64,000 nucleotides of DNA. It comes from Lewinellaceae bacterium. GTDB taxonomy: Bacteria; Bacteroidota; Bacteroidia; Chitinophagales; Saprospiraceae. Shown here piece after piece: positions 1 through 7,985 of this stretch. The notes under the pieces are model-generated. The model had not been told where the DNA came from and searched no databases. It worked only from the letters and a program-made list of their open reading frames with translations. The position numbers and the translations under genes were made by a program. The DNA is taken from NCBI GenBank assembly GCA_020636375.1, contig JACJXZ010000001.1:124001-188000 (forward strand), in the 5' to 3' direction. Numbering within the stretch: the first letter of the stretch is position 1; each line of letters opens with the position of its first letter.

Positions 1-94
1 TACCTTCAGGTGGCCCGTAATGATAGGAGATGGAAACGCGCCATGGCCCTCCTTCTCCTCTTACTTGATTTCCCGGGAAATAAACACCGCCCTT

Positions 95-652
95 ATGGTT
101 CGACTGCTCGAAGGCTTGTCTGCTTCTATCCACCGCCTCAACGAATGGGTAGGCCGGGGTGTGTCCTGGCTCACTACCGCCCTGGTCGTCCTGGTCTGTT
201 TTGATGTCTTCACCCGCTATTTGCTGAGCGACACCAGCGCCTGGGTCATGGAATTGGAGTGGCACCTCTTTGCCCTTATTTTCCTGCTGGGCGCGGGTTA
301 TGCCTTCCGGCACGACCGGCACGTGCGGGTCGACCTCTTCTACGCCGATTTCTCTCCTCGCGACCAGGCACTGGCCAACCTGCTGGGCGGCATCCTCTTC
401 CTCATCCCATGGAGCGCGCTCCTGATCTACGCTTCCTATGATTACGCGCTGATCTCCTACAAGATCGGAGAGACCTCTCCCGACCCCGGCGGCCTGCCCG
501 CCCGTTATGTGATCAAATTTGCGATTACGCTCGGCGCTTTTTTGCTGCTGCTGCAGGGCATTGCCAGCCTCATTGATGCTGCTTTGATCCTGAGCGGGCA
601 TAAAGAGCCTGCACCGCCGGAATCCGAAGACCTCTCAAAAGAAAACCTGTAA
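95..652 (+). CDS. TRAP transporter small permease (DctQ-type)
   Basis: Small membrane subunit of a tripartite ATP-independent periplasmic transporter, which with the large permease imports a solute bound by a periplasmic protein. The 185-residue product has four hydrophobic segments and the DctQ-like charged loop after helix 2 (around FRHDRHVRVD). I chose ATG 95 because homologues start close to the first helix; the frame is open from an earlier ATG at 20. The stop overlaps the ATG of the large permease by one base (TAATG), so the two are translationally coupled. The matching binding protein lies on the other strand at 2987-4138. Solute unknown from this subunit. Confidence 0.88.
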   Translation: MVRLLEGLSASIHRLNEWVGRGVSWLTTALVVLVCFDVFTRYLLSDTSAWVMELEWHLFALIFLLGAGYAFRHDRHVRVDLFYADFSPRDQALANLLGGILFLIPWSALLIYASYDYALISYKIGETSPDPGGLPARYVIKFAITLGAFLLLLQGIASLIDAALILSGHKEPAPPESEDLSKENL

Positions 653-1956
653 TGGAAATCCTGGCCATCATCCTCTTCATCAGCATCTTTCTGCTCATCC
701 TTTACGGGTATCCTGTCGCCTTCACCCTGGGCGGCATTTCCATCATTTATGCCCTGCTTTTTCTCGATCCCGTAGCATTTACCGCCCTGCCTCCCCGGAT
801 CATGGGCGTGGTGAGCAACTACGTCCTCCTGGCTGTCCCCCTTTTTATCTATATGGGCATCATGTTGGAAAAATCAGGCCTGGCGGAGAGCCTGCTGGAA
901 ACCATGGCTATCCTTTTCGGAAAGCTCAGGGGAGGGCTGGCCATCAGCGTAGTGATCGTGGGCGCGTTACTGGCCGCTTCGACGGGGATTGTGGGCGCCA
1001 CCGTGATCACGATGGGCCTGATCAGCTTGCCGACGATGTTAAAGCGGGGCTACAGCCCGGAACTGGCAACCGGCACGATCGCCGCCTCCGGCACGCTGGG
1101 TCAGATTATCCCGCCCTCGGTGGTGCTGGTACTGTTGGGCAGCGTGCTGAACGTTTCGGTAGGCGACCTGTTCGCCGCCGCCCTCCTGCCAGGCTTCTTG
1201 TTGGTATTGGCCTATGTTGCCTATATTATCCTCATCGCTTCCCTGCGGCCCCGGTCCGCGCCCGGCATGCCGGCCGAAGAGATACGGGAATTTAAAAAAG
1301 AAGGCTACTGGCGAAAAGTGGTTCAGGCTTTTGTCCTGCCTCTTTTCCTGATCGTAGCCGTGCTGGGGTCTATCTTTGCCGGCATCGCCTCGCCGACCGA
1401 AGCGGCGGCAGTAGGGGCCCTGGGCGCCACCATCCTTACTGCCATCCAGGGCAAATTCAGCCTGGAAGTGCTGAAAGTCGTGGGCCGGGAAACAACCCAC
1501 CTGACCAGCATGGTGTTTGTCATCCTGCTGGGCGCCACGACCTTCTCCTTTGTTTTCCGGGAAATGAACGGAGACGAGTACCTGGTCAACCTCATCAAAG
1601 ACGCCAACCTTTCGGCCACCGCTTTCCTCGCCCTGGTGATGCTTGTCGTTTTTGTCGCCGGTTTTTTCATCGACTTCATTGAGATCGTTTTCATCATCGT
1701 TCCGGTCGTCGCGCCTATATTCGTACAGTTCGGCATCGACCTGGTCTGGATCGGCGTGCTGCTGGGCCTCAACCTGCAGACGTCTTTCCTTTCTCCTCCC
1801 TTCGGCTTTTCCCTGTTCTACCTGAAGGGCGTGGCCCCTCCCGGCGTTACCACCGGCCACCTGTACCGGGGTATAGTGCCGTTCGTCATCATCCAGCTCG
1901 TTTTTCTTCTGGCCGTGATCTTGTTCCCGGAAGTGGTATATGTTTTTATTGATTGA
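652..1956 (+). CDS. TRAP transporter large permease (DctM-type)
   Basis: Main transport subunit of the TRAP system, 434 residues with about twelve membrane segments, the usual family length. It carries the conserved GTLGQIIPPS motif in the first half and an SPPFGFSLFYLKG motif near the end. This version of the C-terminal motif is the one I associate with the mannitol/chloroaromatic or 2-oxoacid branch rather than the dicarboxylate DctM of proteobacteria (family knowledge). It starts inside the stop of the small permease gene. Transport is driven by a sodium or proton gradient in known members. Confidence 0.93.
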   Translation: MEILAIILFISIFLLILYGYPVAFTLGGISIIYALLFLDPVAFTALPPRIMGVVSNYVLLAVPLFIYMGIMLEKSGLAESLLETMAILFGKLRGGLAISVVIVGALLAASTGIVGATVITMGLISLPTMLKRGYSPELATGTIAASGTLGQIIPPSVVLVLLGSVLNVSVGDLFAAALLPGFLLVLAYVAYIILIASLRPRSAPGMPAEEIREFKKEGYWRKVVQAFVLPLFLIVAVLGSIFAGIASPTEAAAVGALGATILTAIQGKFSLEVLKVVGRETTHLTSMVFVILLGATTFSFVFREMNGDEYLVNLIKDANLSATAFLALVMLVVFVAGFFIDFIEIVFIIVPVVAPIFVQFGIDLVWIGVLLGLNLQTSFLSPPFGFSLFYLKGVAPPGVTTGHLYRGIVPFVIIQLVFLLAVILFPEVVYVFID

Positions 1957-1977
1957 AGGAAGAGGTAAAACTGGTTG

Positions 1978-2060
1978 AATCCTGATAAATCTTGAAAATC
2001 CTGTCTCTAATAGCGCGTTTGTTCAACCCTGTTTTGCTAAATCTCGTCAATCCTGTCCCA
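1978..2060. repeat. Short AATCCTG-type intergenic repeats
   Basis: Between the convergent TRAP permease and T9SS-cargo genes the sequence contains GAATCCTGATAAATC, AAAATCCTGTC and GTCAATCCTGTCC. This is the ATCCTGT-type degenerate motif found scattered between genes in many Bacteroidota genomes. Role unknown; it overlaps the 3' end of the cargo gene by a few bases. Confidence 0.35.
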
Positions 2061-2790
2061 AAACGATCCGCCGCGTCAGCACTGCCTTGCCGGCAGGAGA
2101 GTGGAGGCGCAACAGGTAAATCCCATCTGGCAGGCCCGACAGCGACAGGCCCGGCAAAACGCAGGCATCCACCTGCCCGGCCCGCAGCAATTGGCCGTGG
2201 CTATTATATATGGTGTAGGCCATGCTTGTCCCCGGCGCCAGCCCGTCGAGGAAGAGCGCGCCAGAGGTGGGGTTGGGGTAGAGTAGGAGAGAAGCAGGAT
2301 CCGGCTCTTCTGCCGGCGTCAGGCCGGCGCACTGAGCCACGCTATGTTTGAACTCGGCATAGCTTTGTTCCTGTACATCTTCACTGATGTTGCCCTCCAC
2401 CTGGCCTCCGTTGACGGGCAGCCAGAAACGGCCGCACCCGTTGAGGTCGTAGACGCCTTCTTCCCAGTCGCTCTTGTAAACGGCAAGGATGTAGAACCCG
2501 CCTTCCGAGAAGGGCCCTAACCACTCGTTGCAATTCAGCCCGTCCTGGCCGAGGATGGTGATCTCGCTATCGGATATGGTGTTTTGCAGGTTGTCGACAA
2601 CCTCCACGTCCATGTGGTAACCATAAATGCTCGTCACTTTTACCTGGGCAATATAAAGCGTGGTGCCTTGCCCATTGTCATTGAACCAACTGGCCGTCGG
2701 GCAGAAATAATCGGAAATGTAAATGCAGGAACAGGCCTGGCCGGCATAAACGAAAAAACAGAAAAGGCTGGTCAAGAGAACTGTTTTCAT
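2047..2790 (-). CDS. Secreted protein with T9SS C-terminal sorting domain
   Basis: A 247-residue protein with an N-terminal signal peptide (MKTVLLTSLFCFFVYAGQA) and a cysteine-rich start of the mature part (CSCIY). The last 80 residues form a type A T9SS sorting domain: LYPNPTSGALFLDG, then a beta-rich stretch with YNSHGQLL and a final GIYLLRL strand. Such domains send proteins across the outer membrane through the Por/Spr machinery and are then removed (family knowledge). The middle 150 residues match nothing I recognise. It lies between the two halves of the TRAP transporter. Confidence 0.85.
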   Translation of the reverse strand: MKTVLLTSLFCFFVYAGQACSCIYISDYFCPTASWFNDNGQGTTLYIAQVKVTSIYGYHMDVEVVDNLQNTISDSEITILGQDGLNCNEWLGPFSEGGFYILAVYKSDWEEGVYDLNGCGRFWLPVNGGQVEGNISEDVQEQSYAEFKHSVAQCAGLTPAEEPDPASLLLYPNPTSGALFLDGLAPGTSMAYTIYNSHGQLLRAGQVDACVLPGLSLSGLPDGIYLLRLHSPAGKAVLTRRIVLGQD

Positions 2791-2986
2791 AGTCTTTTCT
2801 CTTCAGGACGAACGAAGCGGGGTATTCGTTGGGTGAACTGCCTGTTGCGCCCATTTACGACTTCCGACTTTTTAACCGGACCTCGGCATGAGCTCAGTCG
2901 AACGCTGACTAGACGGTCGCACCCGTCTTCGCTGTCGCTCTTCCGGGCAAGCTTCCGGCTTAAAATGCCTGTACGCCCAAAGCCCC

Positions 2987-4138
2987 TTACCCAAGATCCA
3001 GCTCTCCTCCCGTCTGTATTTTATCGTAAAACTCCTTCTCGGTGATCAGGGAGTAATTTGCCGCCTTTTTCCTGAACGCGTCGTATGATGCGTAGACTTT
3101 CCGGCTGAAGGGGTCGCCGGCGGCCATATCATCGATTACTTCGATGGTGTATTGGCGTAGTTTATCCAGCACCTCTCGCGGAAATTTCCGGATGGCAACG
3201 CCTTTCTCCAGCAAGGTAGTCAGCGCTCCGGCGTTTTTCGCTTCCATCTGGGAGAGCGTCCAGAGGTTGGACCAGGCAGCGGCGCTCTTCAGTATTGCCT
3301 GCAGGTCGGCGGGCAGTTTGTCGTATACTTCTTTGTTAACGAAATACTCCAGCATGGTGCCCGTCTCGTGCCAGCCGGGCGTGTAGTAGTATTTAGCGAT
3401 ATCCTGGAACCCCATGAGGGTATCGTGGTAAGGCCCCAGCCATTCGGTGGCGTCAAGTACGCCACGCTCCAGCCCGGTATAAATCTCTCCGCCGGCCAAT
3501 AAGACCGGAGCGCCGCCCGCTTTTTCCAGCACCTTGCCCCCCAGGCCGGGGATGCGCATCTTCAGCCCTTTCAGGTCGCCGATACTGTTGATCTCCCGGT
3601 TGAACCAGCCGCCCATCTGCACGCCGGTGTTGCCGCCGGCCATGGGCACGAGGTTGAAGTCCCGGTAAAGTTCTTCCCAGAGTTCCATGCCGCCGCCGCC
3701 GATAATCCAGGCGTTGAGCTGCTGGGCGTTCATGCCGAAGGGCACCGAAGCGAAGAACTGGGCCGCCGGCGCTTTGCCTGCCCAGTAATAAGCCGCGCCG
3801 CTGCCGATCTCGGCACCGCCGGTGCGCACCGTATCGAAGGCTTCCAGAGCGGGCACCAGCTCGTTGCCGCCGTACACGCGGATGCGGATGCGGCCGCCCG
3901 ACATCTTCTCCACCAGCTCGGCGTATTTGTTGCAGGCCTCGCCCAGGATGGGGAAGTTGGGCGGCCAGGTAGTGACCATCTTCCAGCGATACTGTTTGGC
4001 TGTGATCACATTGGGCGAACCGCCGGCATCTTCCTGTGCATGGTTTTTGCCGCCGAACGCGCGTATTAAGAATGGCAAGGAAATGGTGCCGAAGGCAATC
4101 CCTTTGAAAAAACTTTTTCGGGAAATTTTCATGTCCAT
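2987..4138 (-). CDS. TRAP transporter substrate-binding protein (DctP family)
   Basis: Periplasmic solute-binding subunit of about 383 residues. The N-terminus, SRKSFFKG followed by a hydrophobic stretch, resembles a Tat signal with RK in place of RR. The mature part has the DctP fold signature, including WKMVTTWPPNFP, YYWAGKAPAAQFF and VPFGMNAQQ, which I associate with the 2-oxoacid-binding TakP branch. The solute is therefore probably a 2-oxoacid or related organic acid (inference). I start at ATG 4138, just past the stop of the upstream gene; the frame is open to 4168 but that would overlap it. Confidence 0.9.
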   Translation of the reverse strand: MDMKISRKSFFKGIAFGTISLPFLIRAFGGKNHAQEDAGGSPNVITAKQYRWKMVTTWPPNFPILGEACNKYAELVEKMSGGRIRIRVYGGNELVPALEAFDTVRTGGAEIGSGAAYYWAGKAPAAQFFASVPFGMNAQQLNAWIIGGGGMELWEELYRDFNLVPMAGGNTGVQMGGWFNREINSIGDLKGLKMRIPGLGGKVLEKAGGAPVLLAGGEIYTGLERGVLDATEWLGPYHDTLMGFQDIAKYYYTPGWHETGTMLEYFVNKEVYDKLPADLQAILKSAAAWSNLWTLSQMEAKNAGALTTLLEKGVAIRKFPREVLDKLRQYTIEVIDDMAAGDPFSRKVYASYDAFRKKAANYSLITEKEFYDKIQTGGELDLG

Positions 4139-4142
4139 TGAG

Positions 4143-4724
4143 TTATTGTTCTTCTGCAGGCAGGGCAATGCCTTGATAAATTGCTTCCAGTCCTATGCTA
4201 ATTCCCAGTTTTGGGAATACCAACCGGTCGTCCGGTTTTTCCAGCGCTTTGAACAACCATTGATCTTCCGTAGATCGGATAAATGACTCCACGGCCATTA
4301 TTTTTTGAGAAATGAAAACGCATTGCTCTACGCTCAGTATCCGCTGGTATTTGAAAAATTTTTCGGTCCTGTCGTACTGCTCTGTCCCGTCTGACAGGAC
4401 TTCGATGATGATGCAGGGATATTTCACGATCAATGGGTCGTCGTCGTCAGGATTACAGGAGACAACAATATCCGGATACACGTACTTTCGCCGGTTTTTC
4501 AGTTGAGTCATCACATTCTCGTCGAACAATTCGCAACCCTTCTCGCTCAGGCCGGGCACATCCAGCTTGCGAATTAAGTTGCGTTTGATCCGGTTGTGAA
4601 TCTTTGTCGTTGCTTCCAGTTCAATCAGCTTCCCATCCCAAAAGTCGTATCGCTTATCGGTCCGGCGCTGCAGGTCGAAATATTCGTCTACCGAAATCCG
4701 CTGTTCTTTTCTGGCCAGGCTCAT
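4143..4724 (-). CDS. Uma2-family PD-(D/E)XK nuclease-like protein
   Basis: A 193-residue protein of the Uma2 (DUF820) restriction-endonuclease-like family. The catalytic pattern is visible: YPDIVV with Asp85, IEVLSDGT with Glu108, then Lys122 in EKFFKYQ. The family is abundant in cyanobacteria and some Bacteroidota; its role is unproven, and association with mobile DNA is a common guess. Its stop lies four bases before the binding-protein start, so the two may share a transcript although nothing links them functionally. Confidence 0.85.
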   Translation of the reverse strand: MSLARKEQRISVDEYFDLQRRTDKRYDFWDGKLIELEATTKIHNRIKRNLIRKLDVPGLSEKGCELFDENVMTQLKNRRKYVYPDIVVSCNPDDDDPLIVKYPCIIIEVLSDGTEQYDRTEKFFKYQRILSVEQCVFISQKIMAVESFIRSTEDQWLFKALEKPDDRLVFPKLGISIGLEAIYQGIALPAEEQ

Positions 4725-4884
4725 CTTTTCCTGTTTTTAAGGAGTGGTAACAGCTGGAAAAATACGGAATTCTGCAGAAAGGCGCACTACCTCGCCCAAT
4801 TTAGGCCGGACAAAAACACTTTCGCGCTTTCAGGAAATTTGATAAAGTAAATTTATTGTTTTAAATTGCATAAAAACAAACAAA

Positions 4885-5937
4885 ATGAATTTTTCAGAGC
4901 CAAATCCAATGTATATCAAGGGTAGGGGAGCGCAGATCAACCCTGCCAACCGCTTCCACCAGCACGTCCACGATCCCGAACCGCAGGAGCGGGCACCCCG
5001 CACCCGGTACATCGATGTCTACCCCAAAAGCATGCTCAACCGGGTAACCAGCCCGGACATCGGCATGGGCTGGTCGATGAACCCCTACCAGGGCTGCGAA
5101 CACGGCTGTATTTACTGCTACGCCCGGAATACCCACAACTACTGGGGGTACAGCGCCGGGCTGGATTTCGAGCAGAAGATCCTCGTCAAAAAGGACGCGC
5201 CGAAGGTGCTGGAAACGGAATTGCGGAAGAAATCCTGGAAGCCCGAGCCCATCATGCTGTCGGGCAATACCGACTGTTACCAGCCCATCGAGCGGGAGCT
5301 GGAGATCACCCGCCAGGTCCTGGAAGTGCTCTGGAAATTCCGCCATCCCGTAGGCATCATCACCAAGAACAGCCTTATCCTGCGCGACCTGGACATCCTC
5401 CGGCAGATGGCGGAGCAGCGGCTGGTGCGCGCCTCCATCTCGCTGACCACCCTGGATGAAAACCTGCGCCGGCTGCTGGAACCCCGCACCGCTTCCGTAC
5501 ACAGCCGCCTGAAAACTATACAGGTGCTGGCCGAAAACGGGATTCCTGTAAACGTCATGCTGGCGCCTGTCATTCCTGGCCTGAACGACCACGAAATCCT
5601 CTCCATGGCGGAAACGGTAAGCCGGCTGGGCGCCTTGTCTGTTGCCTATACCATGGTGCGCCTGAACGGAGATGTGGCGGAAATCTTTGAAGACTGGATC
5701 CGGAAAAATATGCCGGACAGGGCAGAGCGCGTGCTGAACCGCATCCGCGACTGCCATGGCGGCCAACTGAACGACCACCGCTTCGGCACCCGTATGCGCG
5801 GTGAAGGAAAGGTCGCAGAAATGGTTGCCCAGCAATTCAAACTGGCCCGCCAAAAATATTTCCAGGGGAAAACAAAGCCGGATTACAACCTGGAACTCTT
5901 CGAAAAATTCCGCAACCCCCAGCTGAGCTTATTTTAA
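4885..5937 (+). CDS. PA0069-family radical SAM protein
   Basis: A 350-residue radical SAM enzyme of the PA0069 family, related to spore photoproduct lyase SplB. The 4Fe-4S motif is Cys71-x3-Cys75-x2-Cys78 in QGCEHGCIYCYARN, preceded by the family sequence MNPYQG. Other family blocks are present: LSGNTDCYQP, TKNSLILRD and APVIPGLND. Reaction and substrate are unknown for the family. The start is fixed by the conserved GRGAQINPANRF segment shortly after it. The gene stands alone after an AT-rich leader. Confidence 0.92.
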   Translation: MNFSEPNPMYIKGRGAQINPANRFHQHVHDPEPQERAPRTRYIDVYPKSMLNRVTSPDIGMGWSMNPYQGCEHGCIYCYARNTHNYWGYSAGLDFEQKILVKKDAPKVLETELRKKSWKPEPIMLSGNTDCYQPIERELEITRQVLEVLWKFRHPVGIITKNSLILRDLDILRQMAEQRLVRASISLTTLDENLRRLLEPRTASVHSRLKTIQVLAENGIPVNVMLAPVIPGLNDHEILSMAETVSRLGALSVAYTMVRLNGDVAEIFEDWIRKNMPDRAERVLNRIRDCHGGQLNDHRFGTRMRGEGKVAEMVAQQFKLARQKYFQGKTKPDYNLELFEKFRNPQLSLF

Positions 5938-6114
5938 TGCGGGCTAAAGGACGGATTCCGGGATATACCGGCTCAAACCCCTGATTTTGCCACTCTTTGC
6001 CGGCTGTCCGTTGACCGGTGCCTGTTCCCGATGGCAATCAACCGGCAACAAACAACTTCTCATTCAGCCATCCTATTTGTATATTGGCGTTTTACATTAT
6101 CCGGACTGAAAAAT

Positions 6115-7287
6115 ATGGATAAACAACTTCTCCAGGACGCCCGAAAGTACGTCTATGATTACCTCGCGGAACACCTTCCTGCCGCCTATGTGTTCCACGA
6201 CTATGACCACGCCGAGGAAGTGGCGGAAATGAGCGCTTTGCTCGCCAAAAAAGCAGGCTTGCCGCAAGAAGAAGCCATCTTGCTGCAACTGGCGGCCTGG
6301 TTCCACGATGTTGGCTACAGTTCGGGCGTGCAGGGGCACGAAGAACGCAGCGCCGATGTCGCCCGCCGTTTTTTGGAAGAAAAAGGAATCAGGGAAGAGC
6401 GTATCCAATACGTTCAGCAACTGATCCGGAGCACCCGCCACGATAATATCCCGGACACCGTGCCGGAGAAGCTCCTGCACGACGCCAATTACTCCTTCCT
6501 GGGCAGAAAGCGCTTTGACCGGAGGGGACAGCTCCTGCGCCTGGAAGAAGAACGGGTCTCGGGAGAGCGCTATGGCCTGCTGGAATGGAACCGGAAATTG
6601 CTGGACCTCCAGATGTCCACTAAGTTCCACACCATCTGGGGGCAGGAGGAATTCTCCAAACGCAGGAATAAAAATATCGCCAGCCATAAGGAGAACCTGA
6701 TCAAAGCCAGAAAAACAACCATCCGGAAAAAGACGGGCAAAGATTTCGGCCGGGGAGTAGACACTATTTACCGGGTAACCCTGCGCAACCACATCAACCT
6801 GAGCTCCATAGCCGACGGCAAGGCTAACATGATCATCAGCATCAACACCCTGGTGTTGTCTATCCTGATCACTGCCGCCAGCGCCGGTTTCTCTCTGTCC
6901 CAGGCAGCAATCGGCGAAAACCTGAAATTCGCCATCCCTGTGATCACTTTGATGTTGACCTCGCTGACCGCCATTTCTTTTGCCGTTTTTTCCGCCATGC
7001 CAAAAGTTTCAGGGCAACAGTTCACGGAGGAGGATGTCCGGCAGCACCGCGTAAGCCTGCTGTACTTCGGCAATTTCCTCAAGATCCCCAAGGATGAATT
7101 TGTCGATTACCTCCGCGGGCTCAAGGAAGACCAGGAAGTGCTCTACGACGACCTCTCCCGCGACCTCTATAACCTGGGCCAGGTGTTACAAAAAAAATAC
7201 CGCCTGCTGACTTATGCCTACCGCGTTTTCGTCGGAGGGCTCGCCCTGAGTTTTATTGCTTTTCTGACTGCCTTCCTGCTTCTTTGA
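6115..7287 (+). CDS. HD phosphohydrolase fused to Pycsar-type (DUF5706) membrane domain
   Basis: A 390-residue two-domain protein. Residues 1-200 are an HD hydrolase: DYDHAEEV (His32), WFHDVGY (His64-Asp65), GHEERSA and LLHDANY supply the metal ligands. Residues 205-390 match the DUF5706/PycTM membrane domain, with YRVTLRNHINLSSIADGKAN followed by two central helices and one C-terminal helix. In Pycsar anti-phage systems this membrane part is triggered by cyclic CMP or UMP. No pyrimidine cyclase gene lies nearby. I chose ATG 6115 because the HD domain begins right after it; the frame is open from 6031. The protein may degrade a nucleotide signal and sense it in the same chain (inference). Confidence 0.85.
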   Translation: MDKQLLQDARKYVYDYLAEHLPAAYVFHDYDHAEEVAEMSALLAKKAGLPQEEAILLQLAAWFHDVGYSSGVQGHEERSADVARRFLEEKGIREERIQYVQQLIRSTRHDNIPDTVPEKLLHDANYSFLGRKRFDRRGQLLRLEEERVSGERYGLLEWNRKLLDLQMSTKFHTIWGQEEFSKRRNKNIASHKENLIKARKTTIRKKTGKDFGRGVDTIYRVTLRNHINLSSIADGKANMIISINTLVLSILITAASAGFSLSQAAIGENLKFAIPVITLMLTSLTAISFAVFSAMPKVSGQQFTEEDVRQHRVSLLYFGNFLKIPKDEFVDYLRGLKEDQEVLYDDLSRDLYNLGQVLQKKYRLLTYAYRVFVGGLALSFIAFLTAFLLL

Positions 7288-7384
7288 GGAAGGATTGCCG
7301 GTTTTCTCCTACTTTTGACCAGCCATGCCCAACGTTTTATGCTGAGGGTTCGTCCTTACTGGCGAAGACAGAAAAACGAAGGCC

Positions 7385-7975
7385 ATGGCTGATCATTTTG
7401 CCAGGTTGACACCTGTTCCAACGGTGGCAGAACGCAAAAAAGAAAACCGGGAGCTCCCCCATGTTATCGAGGCCTGCAAATCCGGGGAGCGGCAGGCCCA
7501 GCAGCAACTGTACCAACAGTTCTATAACTCCCTTTTTGCCATTTGCCTGCGGTATTCCACCGACCAGGACCAGGCCAAAAGCCTGGTCAACCAGGCCTTC
7601 CTGAAAGCATTCCAATCCTTACATCAATGCCAGGATTACCAGGCTTTCCCGGCCTGGATCAACCGCATTGCCGTCAACACCTGTATCGACCACGTCCGCA
7701 AAGCTAAAAAGAGGCGGACGGTAGCTATCGAAGATGCGGCCGAGGTGGCCATCCCTTCTTCTGTTCTCGACAAGATCGCAGCCGAAGACCTGCTTTCCAT
7801 GTTGCAGCAACTGGCGCCCATGACCCGCGCCGTATTTTCGCTGTACGTCGTCGAGGGCTTCAAACACGCGGAAATCGCCGAGCAACTGGGCATGAGCGAG
7901 GGCACGTCCCGCTGGCATCTTTCTACGGCAAAACAGGAACTGAAGCGGCTGTTGCAAAACTATCATCATCGTTAA
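7385..7975 (+). CDS. ECF-type RNA polymerase sigma factor
   Basis: A 196-residue sigma-70 family factor with region 2 (QQLYQQFYNSLFAICLRYS to AFPAWINRIAVN) and region 4 with a helix-turn-helix (FKHAEIAEQLGMSEGTSRWHL). The length is typical for extracytoplasmic-function factors. It lies ten bases before a protein with an N-terminal cytoplasmic segment and one membrane helix, the position usually held by an anti-sigma factor, so that neighbour is the likely partner. Confidence 0.93.
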   Translation: MADHFARLTPVPTVAERKKENRELPHVIEACKSGERQAQQQLYQQFYNSLFAICLRYSTDQDQAKSLVNQAFLKAFQSLHQCQDYQAFPAWINRIAVNTCIDHVRKAKKRRTVAIEDAAEVAIPSSVLDKIAAEDLLSMLQQLAPMTRAVFSLYVVEGFKHAEIAEQLGMSEGTSRWHLSTAKQELKRLLQNYHHR

Positions 7976-7985
7976 GGATCGCATT

